From positions 1-64,000 of the forward strand of contig JAZAYU010000931.1 of the NCBI GenBank assembly GCA_038501625.1: 64,000 bases of DNA. The letters run 5' to 3'. Numbering within the stretch: position 1 is the first letter of the stretch; every line of letters begins with the position of its first letter. The notes beneath the pieces were generated by a model. That model saw only the letters and a list, made by a program, of their open reading frames with translations, was not told the origin of the DNA and did not search any database. Source of the stretch: Corbicula japonica. Its lineage: Eukaryota; Mollusca; Bivalvia; Venerida; Cyrenidae. This document shows positions 11,690 through 23,005 of this stretch, in pieces. The position numbers and the translations under genes were made by a program.

Positions 11690-12394
11690 AAATTGAAAGC
11701 TAGTTTTTGTCCGTCTGGCTTAGTAAGCCCATTCCATGTCATTGCATTGTCATTTTATGGAAAGCTATACCTTGTAGACAGGTAGAGAACGTGTACCGGG
11801 ATAATATGATTTTCACAGCAAGTGATTTCAATGCTCGCAAAGGTCAACCTGTTTTCAAGGACGATAAAACAATTTTGGAATGACTTGGAAGAACAACTGG
11901 CTGGTTGGTGATGAATTTTATACCGAGCTATGTTGTAAATAATGGACATTAGCTCTGAGTATTTTTTAATTACCACTGGCTTATTACAGAATTGTTATTG
12001 ACCTACTTGTCTTGTAAATAATGGACACAGTCATGACTCATGACAGTGGAGGACTGGTAATGGGTTTATTTTAATACCTTTAAAATATTTAATTAAATGA
12101 CGATTGCCGGTAATTTCTGAGAATTAGATTCATTTTATGAGACGAGAAAAATGATTGGTTTGGAGTTTCTTGGGTTATAGTTGGTCCGTTTTTCAAATAA
12201 TAGTTGAATTTCGCGCATTCCTCTTCACTGTGAAAATTTTTCGTTACCGCGCACACAAATAGTTCTTGGGCTGTTGTTTATTTGGAGCCTAACAGTGCTC
12301 AAATTTTAAGTTTTATCACTTATTTTGTGTATTTTGACCGTAATTATTCAAGTGGAACTGTATCGGTGAAAAGTTAACTAAATTAACACGTGTT

Positions 12395-12420
12395 GCTGTC
12401 AAATCAGCTGATTTGACAGC
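12395..12420. repeat. 26-bp perfect palindrome in the retrotransposon leader
   Basis: The half-site GCTGTCAAATCAG is followed directly by its exact reverse complement, CTGATTTGACAGC. It lies about 290 bases before the gag start, in the presumed untranslated leader. It could be a protein-binding site or an RNA hairpin; nothing in the sequence decides between these. Confidence 0.8.
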
Positions 12421-12710
12421 TGGCGGAGGAATTTTACGTTGGATTGTTTGTTTGACAATTTGAAAGGGTTCGTCTCACAGTTATGTTTGGTTCTAAACGG
12501 TGACTTTGAATTGATTATTTCAAGGATTATGACGACTTTTATAACTTTTTTGGCAAGTAGTCGTTTTTCCCTTGTGATTTAGTTATGTCAAGGTGTTTGA
12601 TACAGTCGGTGGACAGAAATTTGTGTCAGATTTGAAACGGAGGGATCGTTTCAGGACTATTTATTGCGGAGTTTTCTTGTGGTCTGCATTATCCCGGGAC
12701 TGCTAACAAA

Positions 12711-13972
12711 ATGGGAGAAAGAAAAGCTCGGGTAGACTATAAGGCCCTATCAGAAGGAAAGGGTTTGGTGCCACAGAAGGAGAGCGGAGAAGCCGAACGC
12801 ATGAAGAAAGATCGGGCAGAAGGAGGGCTTTCCGTCGGTATGGACAAAAAGCGGTCTAAGAGTTTGGAGGAGGTAGGAATGGGACCATTTAGTCCACTTC
12901 ATTCCGAGGAAGAAGGAATCGTTGTTGGGGACGAGGAGACTTATGCCTTGCAGGCGGAGTTGGCAGCGTTAGAGGAAGAGGAGAAGGAGCTGCGGGAGCA
13001 GACGAAGAGAGAGCTTCGGGAAAAGATTAAAAGGAAGCGAAGCACGATTAATTCCTTGAAGGGTAAGGACGTTTTTCAGTAAAGCGCGATGGTGCAAAAG
13101 TAATTGACAGTAATACCCTTAGAAAGGACAAACATTTGGTTAAAAAGGTGCATCAAAAACTCAAACGTTTGGGTTTGACAGAGTCTGATTCAGACGAAGT
13201 GTCGGACAGTGATTCGTCGAGCTCGGATTCAGATGTTGCTAGTTATGTTAAGAGTAAACGAAAGTCCGGCAGAAAGCCTAAATTCAGTTCTTATTCTAGT
13301 TCTTCGGACTCTGATTCAAGCTCATCAGATAGCGCTGATTAACAGTTTAAATCTAAGCACAAAAAAAACAAAAATTCAGGTATCAAGGCAAAATCTTCGG
13401 ATAAAGTTAAAAATGTGCAAAGGTATCCGCATTCTCAGTTAAGGTACGAATTTGTAAGTCAAAATGTTTCCTTCACGGATTTGAGTTTAAATTTGTTCGT
13501 AGCGGGAGAATTGGAAATAATTTCCGACAAACACATAAGTTCAAGTGAACGTAGAGGTCGATTAGCATTATTGAAGAGATTGATGTACTTAAGTGTTACT
13601 TATTCATTCCCGCTTTTGAAATCGTATTATGCAGCAGTCTTGCGGGAGATTGAATTAGATCAAAAATCTTGGCAAGATGATTTTCATTATTTGGAAATTG
13701 CTATTTTAAGCAAAACAAATTCATCAAAAGGTCAGTCGGGTTCAAAATCTAAAAAATTTCAAAAGTCGGGGATGGAGACCACTATTGAAGATAGTACTTG
13801 GTTTTGTTCTTTTTATCAGAGAAACAAATGTTTGCATAAAACGGCTCACACGTTGATGGTTAAAGGTAGGTTGAGGCTTGCTCAACATATATGTGCAACT
13901 TGTTGGCAAAAAGATCAAAAGAAATTAGAGCATCCCGAGAGTTCTTCAGCTTGTCCGTATTTCTCGGGATGA
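12711..13972 (+). pseudogene. Gag-like region of the YR retrotransposon
   Basis: An ATG at 12711 opens a 123-codon frame rich in Lys, Glu and Arg, ending at 13082. The reading then continues in another frame through a Ser/Asp-rich tract (SDSDEVSDSDSSSSDSD, about 13187-13240). A one-base slip in the T run near 13072-13076 would join the two. An in-frame TAA at 13340-13342 interrupts the second part. The C-terminal part (13415-13972) ends in a Cys/His cluster, roughly CSFYQRNKC, then H, then HICATC, then H and CPYF. This resembles zinc-knuckle-like Gag ends of DIRS/Ngaro elements. The closing TGA (13970-13972) is in the same frame as the RT region that follows. Nucleic-acid binding is inferred from the Cys/His pattern only. 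Confidence 0.75.
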
Positions 13973-15878
13973 CTCGCCCAGCCTTGTTTGATTGACGAAA
14001 ATAAATTAGAAGATATTTTTATCCCAAGATTTTGTTTTCAAAAGCGAAGTTTAATCAATGTTTCTGATGACAATTTACATCATAAACGGCAGGTTGAAAT
14101 TAAAAGTCCTATCTATTCTTTTGAGAAATTTAAGATTCATACATGTGGTGGGTGTTCACAGTTTTTTGCTCCTTCCACAAATATTGACTTACAGAGAAAA
14201 TTACAAATCCATGAAGAAGTTAAAAGGTCGGGGAAATTTAATTATGAGTTTTGTAGAATTAAAGTGAATAATAAAATTAACGCTGAATATATGAGGACGA
14301 TGCTAAGGAATTTTGATTACAATGATTTATTGGTCTATGATTTTTTAGAATATGGATTTCCGATAGGGTTCCTAGGGAATGAAAATGAAATGAATTCGAC
14401 TCGGGAATTGTGGAAATACAAAAATTATAAAGGTGCTAATGATTTTCCTGAGGAAATTGTTAGGTATATTCAGAAGGAATTGAATGAAGATGCTTTGATG
14501 GGGCCGTTTACAAAAAATCCCTTTATGAGTAATCTTCTTATTTCTCCTTTGAATTCAGTGCCCAAAAAAGATGTGTTTGATAGAAGGGTAATTTTAGATT
14601 TGAGTAGTAACTCTCAGTGTTCTGTAAATAGTTTTATCGACAAGAACTTTTATTTAGGAGAATCTGTTACTTTGTTTTTTCCAAGAATAGATGATTTCGT
14701 TAAATTGATCTTGGCGAAAGGTCAAGGTTGTTATATGTTCAAAAAAGATCTTTCCAGAGCATACAGGCAGATCAGTATTGATCCTTCAAACTACAATTTA
14801 GTTTCATTTGTTTGGAAAAAACATGCATTTATGGACACGGTTTTAAGCATGGGTTTGAAGTCTGCCGCCTTTATTTACAAACGCTATTTCTTTCATCCTT
14901 CTAGGTATGGGAATAGCTATTTTGAATTACCTTGACGATTTTGCGGGGGTTGAAAGGAAAGAAAATGTGCACTTTGCATATTTAACATTGGGTTCGGTTT
15001 TACAAAAGTGCGGTTTACAGGAAGCTCATAATAAGGCTGTCGAACCTACGCAGGTTATGTCTTTTTTGGGAGTGCTTTTTAATACCATCCGTATGACTAT
15101 GGAAATAACTCCGGAAAGATTGAAAGAATTAATAGGGCTTATAAAAACATGGCTTCATAAAGATAGAGCATGTTTAAAAGACGCGCAGTCACTTTTAGGT
15201 AAGCTTATATTTGTAGCAGCTTGTGTTAAACCAAGCAGAGTGTTCATTAACAGATTGCTTAACTGGATTAGGGAAATTCACGGTACAGGAGTCAGCGAAA
15301 AACTTTCTATTCCCTTAGAGGTAAAGAAAGATTTGTTGTGGTGGGAGAAATTCCTTCCATTATACAACGGGGTATCGCTAATGGATTTAGGTCCTTGGTC
15401 TAACCCAGATGAAATTTTTTCCTCAGACGCGTGTTTAGTTGGTTGCGGGGGATTTTGGAAAGGAAATTATTTTCATGCAAAGTTTCCAAAAACAGTGTTA
15501 TTCTCAAAGTTGCACATCGGTTCTTTAGAGTTCATAACGCTGATTATTTGTTTAAAATTATGGGGCGCGCATTTTAAACATAAAAGATTAGTGGTTAATT
15601 GCGATAATTTATCAGTGTGTATAGCAGTTAATCAGGGAAAAACTAAATCCCAGTTTTATCAAAGTTGTCTGAGGGAAATTTGTTTTCTAGCTGCAACGAA
15701 CGAATTCGAATTAAGGGCGGAATACTTCCCTTCGGCAGAAAACAGGATCTCGGATAATTTGTCTAGATGGGATTTAGACGCGCAACATGAATCTAGGTTT
15801 TTTAATCTTGTTCATGAATATCCGCTTAAGGAGTGGGCGATCCAGGATCAGTTGTTCAACTTCTCGAATCCATGGTGA
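13973..15878 (+). pseudogene. Reverse transcriptase / RNase H region
   Basis: RT signatures are NSVPKKD...RRVILDLS (about 14551-14610), the motif A segment KKDLSRAYRQI (about 14740-14775) and the catalytic YLDD (about 14928-14939). RNase H signatures follow: SSDACLVGCGG, an Glu in GSLEF, NCDN and SAENRISDNLSRW, which carry the four acidic positions expected of the DEDD-type site. A frameshift near 14903 separates the RT palm from the YLDD segment, so no single open frame spans the enzyme. The first part has no ATG and follows the gag TGA in the same frame. The second part ends with TGA at 15876-15878, in frame with the recombinase. It would copy the element's RNA into DNA; here it is inactive. 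Confidence 0.88.
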
Positions 15879-16692
15879 TTTCTTTTATTTACAGATGAAC
15901 AATTTACTCACCTGCAATCCGATCTCAGGGTCCTAAACAGGAACGCTTATGCTTCAGGGTCAAGAAGAAATTTAAAGACTCAGTGGGAGGCTTTTCTCTT
16001 GTTTTGTGTATATTTTAATCTTGCGTATTTGCCGGTTTCTACCGAAACTCTGCAGTTCTACGCTCAGTTCTTAAGCAGAACCTTTCAGTCTGTTGAATCA
16101 ATTAAAAATTACATAAGCGGCATTAAAATAATGCATCAATTAGTAGGTATAGAAACTGGCCAAATTAACAATTTTTTGTTAAATTTATCTTTGAAAGGTA
16201 TAGCTCGCAACAAGTTGCATATTGTTAAACAAGCCTATCCTATTACACCAGATATTTTATTGAAAATTTTTGATAGTTTTGATTTTTCTTCAAAAGATAA
16301 CTTAGTTTTTTGGTGTTTATATTTGTTTGCCTTCTTTTTACTGGCAAGAAAGTCAAATTTAGTACCAACCACCCAGAAGGATTTAAAGAATCCAAAATTC
16401 TTATTGAGAAAACACATTACGGAAACTGATAACGGACTTTTGGTAAACTTTTTTTGGTCCAAAACGATTCAGACCGGAGAACGTGTTTTACAGGTACCTT
16501 TAACACAAATTCATAGCTCACCGCTATGTCCTGTTTCAGCGTACAAAAAAAATGATTGCTTTAATACCTAGACCTCCGGATTCACCTTTATTTGTATTGA
16601 GATCGGGAAAAGTAGTCAATTATTCAATGTATATGAATAAATTAAGAGATAGTCTACAAATGTGCGGGTTTGAGCCAAATTTGTTCTCAACT
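15879..16692 (+). pseudogene. Tyrosine recombinase, C-terminally truncated
   Basis: The frame continues after the TGA with an N-terminal SAM-like segment (RNAYASGSRRNLKTQWEAF, about 15940-15996) and then the core. LLARKSNLVP (about 16330-16361) holds the first catalytic Arg. An eight-A run (16545-16552) carries a one-base frameshift; removing one A restores AYKKM-IALIPRP. The sequence stops at PNLFST (about 16675-16692), right where YRs of this group usually continue into the His-x-x-Arg motif. The second Arg, the His and the nucleophilic Tyr are therefore missing. The enzyme would integrate circular cDNA by site-specific recombination; this copy cannot be functional. Confidence 0.85.
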
Positions 16693-16810
16693 AAGATATT
16701 GAAATAGAGCCTATATGGCAATTGGCATAATTATCAGGCAGCCAAACTAGACCTATTGTGAGAGTATTGCAGTATGCCAAAGATCTGAAGTTCTATTCCT
16801 GGCGGTTTCC

Positions 16811-17499
16811 TGCTGTGGAGATCCTACAGTAAAATCTCAGTCGAGGCCTTTATATTTTCATCCTACTATTTTACTTTTGGTAACCACATTACCCGTTGCC
16901 CAACACTGCACTGTAGATCCAAAAAGTGAAGTGACAGTCACCACAACCCCATACATTCCTTGAAAGTTGCCGCCGAACAAGGATATTCTTTATTATTAGT
17001 TATATCATATTTTTCATACTGTTAGATGCCACCTGAGAAGCTGTCTTGAGACAGGGATTATTCAGGGGGTTTTGGAAAAAAGGCCCCTGCTCAAATTGGG
17101 AAATTTTTACACAGTATACACTGGTTTTACATAGGTTGCATACATAAATTTAAGGAATGTGAATTTCACAGATCACTGATCAAATGTAAACAATCTAATT
17201 TTGTCATTTGAAAAGCCCCTTGATTATATTTATTCTCTTTTTTTATTTAGTTTATTGGAAAAAAAGTTATTTCTGTTGAAATGGGAATTTTTTTCTTAAA
17301 ACTGGGATTTTTTTTCTTGAAATTGGGAAAAATAGTCCTTATTTGGCATTGGGAATGGGTCCCATTATCGGCCCCATGAGACTAGTTGAAAAAGCCTTGT
17401 GGGAGTAATAAAAGTGAATATTTATCTGTTGTACTGAAAATGGGTAAAACTTTACTCTATTTATATTTTTAAGCAAATATATACTGTTAATGAATCTAT
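16811..17499. other. Non-coding stretch in the left arm
   Basis: AT-rich and poor in open frames. A block at about 17067-17390 with GGGAAA/GGGATTTTT words and GGCCCC at both ends looks like a decayed small element, similar in style to the MITEs at 44462-45287 and 48109-48515. I cannot define its ends. Confidence 0.35.
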
Positions 17500-19569
17500 T
17501 CCAAATTTTCAGCAAAACATGTTACACTTCTTGTCTGTGAAATGAAAACAAGGCAGTATTTTTGGTAAAAATCTTTCTTAATATATCATTAAAATTAAGT
17601 TTTCCATGCATTTTTGTTTTTTAAAGAGACTCACTGATTTTTCAAATAGAAGTTTAATGCAATCTGTGAATACAGTAATTCCACAAGTTTCCTTAAACAA
17701 CATAATACAACACAGACTGACATGTCAGTCTAGTAATTTTACTTTTTCATATACTGAAAATGCAAAAATTATACAATTAAATTGCATTTCTTGTTTACAA
17801 ATAAGATTTTGTCTTTTTTATAATGTGATTATTTCACATGTTTTGGTATTTTCACAATATTTTATATATTGCTATTGGTGAGGAACTAAAGTTTTCTTTT
17901 AATAGTATTGCTTAATCTAAATATACCAGCTATATAGGTATTTATAGTCACAAAAACATCATATTACAGAATGTAAGCAAGTTTATGTAGTTCCAACTAG
18001 TATGACTGGGAGAAGGCAGAGAAGTTTAGTGGAAAAGTAACAGCACTGCATTACTTGCAACTTCAAATGTTTCCAGAATGAATGCACCATATACGAGAAA
18101 ACTTGTTATTAATAATATGTTTCTTCTTTAACACAGTTTTGAAGCCTGAAGGTGTTGTGAACTTGTGAATGGTGTTATTCAGGGACAACATGTATAACAT
18201 CATTAACATGTATATCATTATTAATTTCTAATGTCAACTATATGAAAATGTATACAACATAAGAAATCAAAATCACAGAAAACTTAAAAATATCTAATTT
18301 GTGTGGAGTGCTGAAGTTTTATTTGGAATTTATCAGCCTCTAGTTTCAACATACTTTTTCATATCAATTTTATAAACAAAATACCTTTGATTAAATACAT
18401 TATTTTTTGTAATAATCATTTATATAAGCTTGTTTTTCATTTACAGTTATATTTAATACAAAACAGATAATACTAAGAATGCTCCAGATAACAAAATAAT
18501 TTTATTGTACATTTTAAACTGGCGGGTGGGGTAATTTTATAGGCATTTTCCTCTATTTGTCTAGGAACCTGACATTTTTTTATTTCAAACTATGAATATT
18601 CTAATACAGTATTATGCAAACCTTCAGAAATAATGCCTTTGGTGGTGAAAACCACCATTTAGAAGAACAAAACCTCATCAATAGCACAATTTTCTTAAAA
18701 AAATGATGATTTTGGAAATAACTGTCAATATTTTTTTTAAATGGTCGGTGACCCCATATTTTTTTGGTGTAATTGTGAAGATTGATACATAAACATGGCT
18801 ATCATCAAAGTTAAAAAAAAAGTTAAATTAATCTATGCACTATTTTTACTCCATTTTCATGATATACAAACTTTTGCTTTATAATTAAGTGGGTGGGGTA
18901 ATTGGTGCTCTGTTTTCCAAGCGAAAGCAAGGAAGTCAAAATGTGTGCTACAGATATGTTGTTTAATGTGTCTGTAAACCGATTCGGTAAAATCTTGCAA
19001 CAACTGCTAGCATAACAGCCTCTGAAAATGATTCATCAAACACCACCCTTTTATTTTTGCGAGTTTAAAACTTTGCAAAATATCTGAGGGTATGTTGATA
19101 AAACTTTTTGAAAAAAGAAGCACGGTGACCCCTACATTTTTTACTTGATTTTTTTCTAGTTAATGAATAGACTAACTCCTGATAAAATATCTAGAAATGT
19201 TAAATTACTTTAGCAAACCAGGCGATCATCCTTAATACATTAAACATAATTATTTGATAATACAATCAATGTTTTATGTAATTATTGTAATTATTGCCAC
19301 GCAATGGCTCGGACGACAAAAGTGTAGTAAAACCGTCCGACAGCTAAACCCAGAAGGATTTATGAGGTTTAATTATTGTAGTTTTTGTTTCTTTGAAATG
19401 ATTGAGCAACAAAATTCTGAATCTGGAAAATTTTTGTAATGGGTAAGTGGGTAGGGAACGATTCCTTGTTTGTTTAATAGGCGTATAGGGTAATGTGTCA
19501 TACATGTGGTTTCTGGATGTTTCCTGGTAGAAATTCAGGTTGATGTGGTCTAAGCCCATTTTACACTAT

Positions 19570-19918
19570 GTCGCGTTTCCACTGCGTTGGCATGGCCTTG
19601 TTAAATTGTTCAGAGCGCCGTGAGATTGCAGGAAATTTTTTTTCGTGAAGATGGAGATGTCATGGCGTTCTCACATTGACAAAAGCGTTGCTACATGTAA
19701 GGAGCTCCCACGGCGTTCTATCGCGTTCTGTGGAGTTCTTGTTGGCGAGTGTCTGCGTTCTCACGCAGTGCGTGCACTGCGATTTCACAGAACTTATACT
19801 GAGCTAACTGCGTGTTGAAGACGTCCGTTTGCACTTCGTAAAAAACAAAGAGTACACACACATCTTCTTCAATTATTTGCCTATTCTCAAACAGTTGAAA
19901 ACACGCATTGTAACGTTG
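19570..19918. other. CpG-containing flank, no gene
   Basis: The segment is richer in CG dinucleotides (GCGTT and GGCGTTC words) than its surroundings. Similar composition continues on the far side of the TIR element, at about 21460-21830. The element may have split one CpG-rich locus. No ORF is supported. Confidence 0.35.
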
Positions 19919-20224
19919 TAAAGTGACCCCCTTAGAATAATGACCCCCCGGTCATTATTTTATATAAAATATCGACTCCACGGTCATAATATTATGACTG
20001 GGGGGTCATTATATTATAACTCCTCACACGTAGAAAAATGACCCCTCACGTAGAAATGTGACCCCCTATAGAATAAGGACCCCCGAGCCAAACCTCTATG
20101 TTACACGTAATTATCTCCATCGATAGGCATCGGAGGAGTAATGGGACCCGTCCGTGCATGCGTCCGTACGTGCAGGTTTTTTAGACGGAATTGATCCAAG
20201 CTTCAGGGATTACCACTACCGATG

Positions 20225-20305
20225 CCTATTTGTGTGGAGGAAAACATGGTTAAGGTCTCCTACCGAGAATCACTTGCCCCTCACCGTTGTGAGTTCGATG
20301 CCTAC
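20225..20305 (+). repeat. tRNA-derived SINE-like segment
   Basis: An A-box-like ATGGTTAAGGTCTCC and a B-box-like GTGAGTTCGATGCC are spaced as in a tRNA with a long variable arm (Ser/Leu type). Acceptor-stem pairing is not convincing, so it is read as a SINE head, not a tRNA gene. It lies inside the TIR element at 19921-21438. Confidence 0.45.
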
Positions 20306-20887
20306 CAGGGTCGTGTATGGGTGACAGGCATACATACTGTGCGGCGCTCAGTTTATCATTTAAAACACAAGCGCTGGAGTGCATAGGAACGTTCCATCAA
20401 CAAGATACGCAACAATTTTTTGCAATTGACGGCCTGTTTGAATATTAATCATCAAAAAATATTTATAATCACAGAACTAGCTAGTTTTCAGGCGGCGAGG
20501 GTGGCTGGATGTCTATCTAGTATCTCTAGGCTTCTTACCAGAACTCGTCTAATTCTGATCTGATGTAAAATACTTCGATAGCGTCCTCGCCTGGGAATCG
20601 AATCTTGGCAACTGGATTAGGAGCCAAATATCTATTAATTATACAAGCAGAATCACTGTAAGTGCATGTTTGTTAGTGGTTTGAATAGTTTATAGTGATT
20701 AAACGTCCCACAGAGTGTAACTAGTGGAACTAGCAAGGATGAAATAACTTTAAAATATTATTCTGTTTCCCTTTTCACGACCATTCGAAAAGTGGTTTTA
20801 GAAGTCATTTAGCACAAAAAGGATAAGCAATGCATGCAAAAGATCTGAGTTACAGATTAAGTTACAGCAATCTCAGATTATTATAAC

Positions 20888-21134
20888 TTTTCTTTCTTCC
20901 CTAGGACTGTATACCATTGGAACAACCTACCACCTACTGTTGCCCTCCTCCCTACCCCAGAGCAGTTCAGTGCAGCTATATCTAGCATTGAACATGTCTC
21001 GCCCTAGTTGTACAGCCCCCTGATCTATCTAACGTCAGATGAAGTAGAAAAATGTTGTCTTTGAAGTTGAAGCATATACAGCTACGTTAAAACGACTTAT
21101 GTATATCGTAATACAATGATGATAATGATGATAA
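20888..21134 (+). mobile_element. 3' end of a non-LTR retrotransposon (LINE)
   Basis: A 39-codon frame ending in TAG at 21005-21007 reads FFPRTVYHWNNLPPTV followed by PTPEQFSAAI. This matches the usual C-terminal tail of CR1/L2/Jockey-like LINE ORF2 proteins (FFPRT...WNxLP). It is followed by about 100 bases of 3' UTR and a TGATGATAATGATGATAAT tail at about 21116-21134, typical of LINEs ending in short tandem repeats. Only the 3' end is present, as expected of a 5'-truncated insertion. Confidence 0.75.
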
Positions 21135-21440
21135 TTCAAATGAAATTAAAATGAAAGCAATTTTAAATTTCATTTCAATAGATGTAGACGCAGCAGCAGC
21201 AGCATGCAGCGGCTCCAGTAGAAACAACAACAACAACAACAAATATAAAAGCCATAGAAACACGACAGTGACTTGAATCGATATAGAGTTTGTTAGTAAT
21301 AGTCTAGGTGGGGGTCAATATTTTACAGATAAAATCAGGGGGTCATTATTTTATAAGGGGAGTCAGTATTTTACAGAAAGGGGTCATTATTTTATATAAA
21401 ATAATGACCGGGGGGTCATTATTCTATGGGGGTCACTTTA

Positions 21441-22535
21441 CCACGTTACACCGGCTTTCTGGCGTACATCAGCCATGATAAAATGAACATTTATTAGTAA
21501 ATCTTATAACTTGATACCATTTTTGTCCGTCTTTGTCATGAAAACAGCGATGGAAACGGTAGCAGCACAATGACAGCTCCGTACAGTCGCAAAAGAGCGC
21601 TAAAAATAAATAAAACTTTTCATACTCGCCATGGATACGCCGTGTAATCGCGGAAGAGACGCAGTGACATCTCAAAGGTGTCAAAATCCGTGCAAGCGCC
21701 ACCGACAAGCACAGCGTTCGCAGTGCGATCTTTGTGCGCACTCGCGGAGCTCATGTGGCGTTCAAGGAGACTTTACTGCGTTGCTACGGTGACCCCACTG
21801 CGCTTTTATTTTCAGAACACCGAGCGACGGCGTTTGTTAAATGCACATCACTTAAATAACACTGTACCTTTATGGAAAATTTCGTCAAAACGTAATGATA
21901 AAAGTCCCAATGCATTGTCTTTTCGGCTCATCGAGAAATTTGACAGGCACGTACAATGCTTTAGATTGAAAACAAATTCTTCACCGTTTAAGTTAACAAA
22001 AAATAAAGCTTGCAATATTTAAATATAAACATAATAAATTAAATATAATGTTAGATACTTCAAATGAAATTATTGCAATTTAAATTCGGATGTCTTTCTA
22101 GACCCGGAAAAGTTTGTTTTCTACTTAGTCTAAAAATGATGTTAAAGCACATTTTCATGGATGAATTTTTGAAGTGCAATTAACATCGTACATGTGCTGT
22201 TATATCCTTCTGATGTTGGTTGACGAATTGATAACAATACATCATCATTTCGGAGCAGGTGCAGTTTTAACTAACAATTAAAATGCTTGCAAATAGGAAG
22301 TGAAATTTTCCTTGGAATTCAAGTTTCAAAAGTTATTTTGGGAATTTAATTAAAGTATTCAGTAAGTTATAAAAATGAAAATGTTGGGATTATACAGTGT
22401 TTGGTGACTCCAATGTAGTTACAAATAATAAGTGCGAATTATATTGTTTTATAATTTATCATTATTACTTACAAATGAATTATCATTTATAAAAACAAAT
22501 CATTTTCAATTTTAGTCCTAAAATAAATTGTGTCG
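21441..22535. other. Non-coding stretch
   Basis: Contains the right CpG-bearing flank (to about 21830) and then AT-rich sequence. No exon-like frame is supported. A ORF at 21678-22022 has no family resemblance. Confidence 0.4.
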
Positions 22536-22909
22536 TTAGGGTAAGTTAAACATGATCTCCAAGAATAAGTAGGGTAGGTCGGATTGGTTTTAAAGACATT
22601 TGATACTACTGGGTAGAATCAGTACCATACACATTCATTAGATAGTCAAAACAATCTCAAGCTTTAATATTGCGACTAGGGGCTTCTGCTGGTATAGAAC
22701 AATTATTATGAACAAAATGTTGTAGCGACAATGTCTTGATTTATCATTAAGTCATAATTATTGAAATGTGAGTACTCAAAAAGTCAAAAAAATATCATAG
22801 TACAAACCAAATTTTAATGCCAGTTTAGTAGATGCGTGTTTTACATTCTTTGATAGACCTAAACAATGGTAGGGTCGGACATATTTTAGGTATGGTCGGG
22901 TTACCCTAA
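22536..22909. mobile_element. Probable MITE with TTAGGGTAA ends
   Basis: TTAGGGTAA at 22536-22544 is inverted as TTACCCTAA at 22901-22909. Inside, related words (GGGTAGGTCGGATT, GGTAGGGTCGGACAT and GGTATGGTCGGGTTA) recur. No ORF. Target duplication is unclear. Confidence 0.5.
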
Positions 22910-23005
22910 GAAAACAATATTTTAAAGGCCTTATTCAACAACCAAACAATGTATTATTTTAAAGGTTAACTTTAAAATAATATTTATATTAAAGTTTCAT
23001 TTTAA

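Larger units (their letters stand above)
12060..16693 (+). mobile_element. Degenerate tyrosine-recombinase retrotransposon (Ngaro/DIRS-type)
   Basis: Gag, reverse transcriptase, RNase H and tyrosine recombinase (YR) regions occur in that order on the plus strand. This is the order of YR retrotransposons. No methyltransferase region separates RNase H from YR, which favours Ngaro over classical DIRS or PAT. That assignment is from family knowledge, not from a tree. I see no split direct repeats or LTRs. The 5' part (about 12060-12710) is non-coding and contains a 26-bp perfect palindrome. The 3' end is cut inside YR at about 16692, just before the host word ATTGAAATAGAGCCTA that also occurs in the inverted copy at about 29032-29047. 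Frameshifts and truncation make it inactive. The 5' limit is approximate, set by the end of homology with the empty inverted copy. Confidence 0.85.
11690..19200 (+). repeat. Left arm of a diverged inverted duplication (interrupted)
   Basis: Several blocks match, in order and in reverse complement, the segment about 25140-29705. These are 11690-12060 with 29705-29340 (shared GCAAGTGATTTCAATGCTC and AGGTCAACCTGTTTTCAAGG); 16695-16810 with 29045-28930 (ATTGAAATAGAGCCTA, TTCCTGGCGGTTTCCTGCT against ATCCTGGTGGTTTCCTGCT); 17500-17760 with 28620-28380 (CAGCAAAACATGTTA, AATTAAGTTTTCCATGCAT); 18522-18760 with 28240-28000; and 18887-19135 with 27115 and beyond, ending in AGCACGGTGACC. A retrotransposon fills 12060-16693. 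Without it the arm is about 2.9 kb. Segment 17760-18520 has no matching block that I see. Confidence 0.75.
19921..21438. mobile_element. 1.5-kb TIR element with GGGGTCATTATT subterminal repeats
   Basis: The left end reads AAGTGACCCCCTTAGAATAA and the right end is its reverse complement with one or two mismatches. TA lies at both outer edges (19919-19920 and 21439-21440). The inverted similarity may extend outward through GTAACGT(T/G)G. Further copies of the GGGGTCATTATTTTATA word lie just inside both ends (19990-20080 and 21305-21400). No transposase ORF is present. The interior holds a SINE-like segment and a LINE 3' end, so it is a non-autonomous element carrying nested or captured sequence. 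Confidence 0.8.

Noticed and set aside
21678..22022. 114-codon plus-strand ORF
   Set aside because: It starts in CpG-bearing flank and runs into AT-rich sequence without domain, repeat of codon pattern or splice signals.
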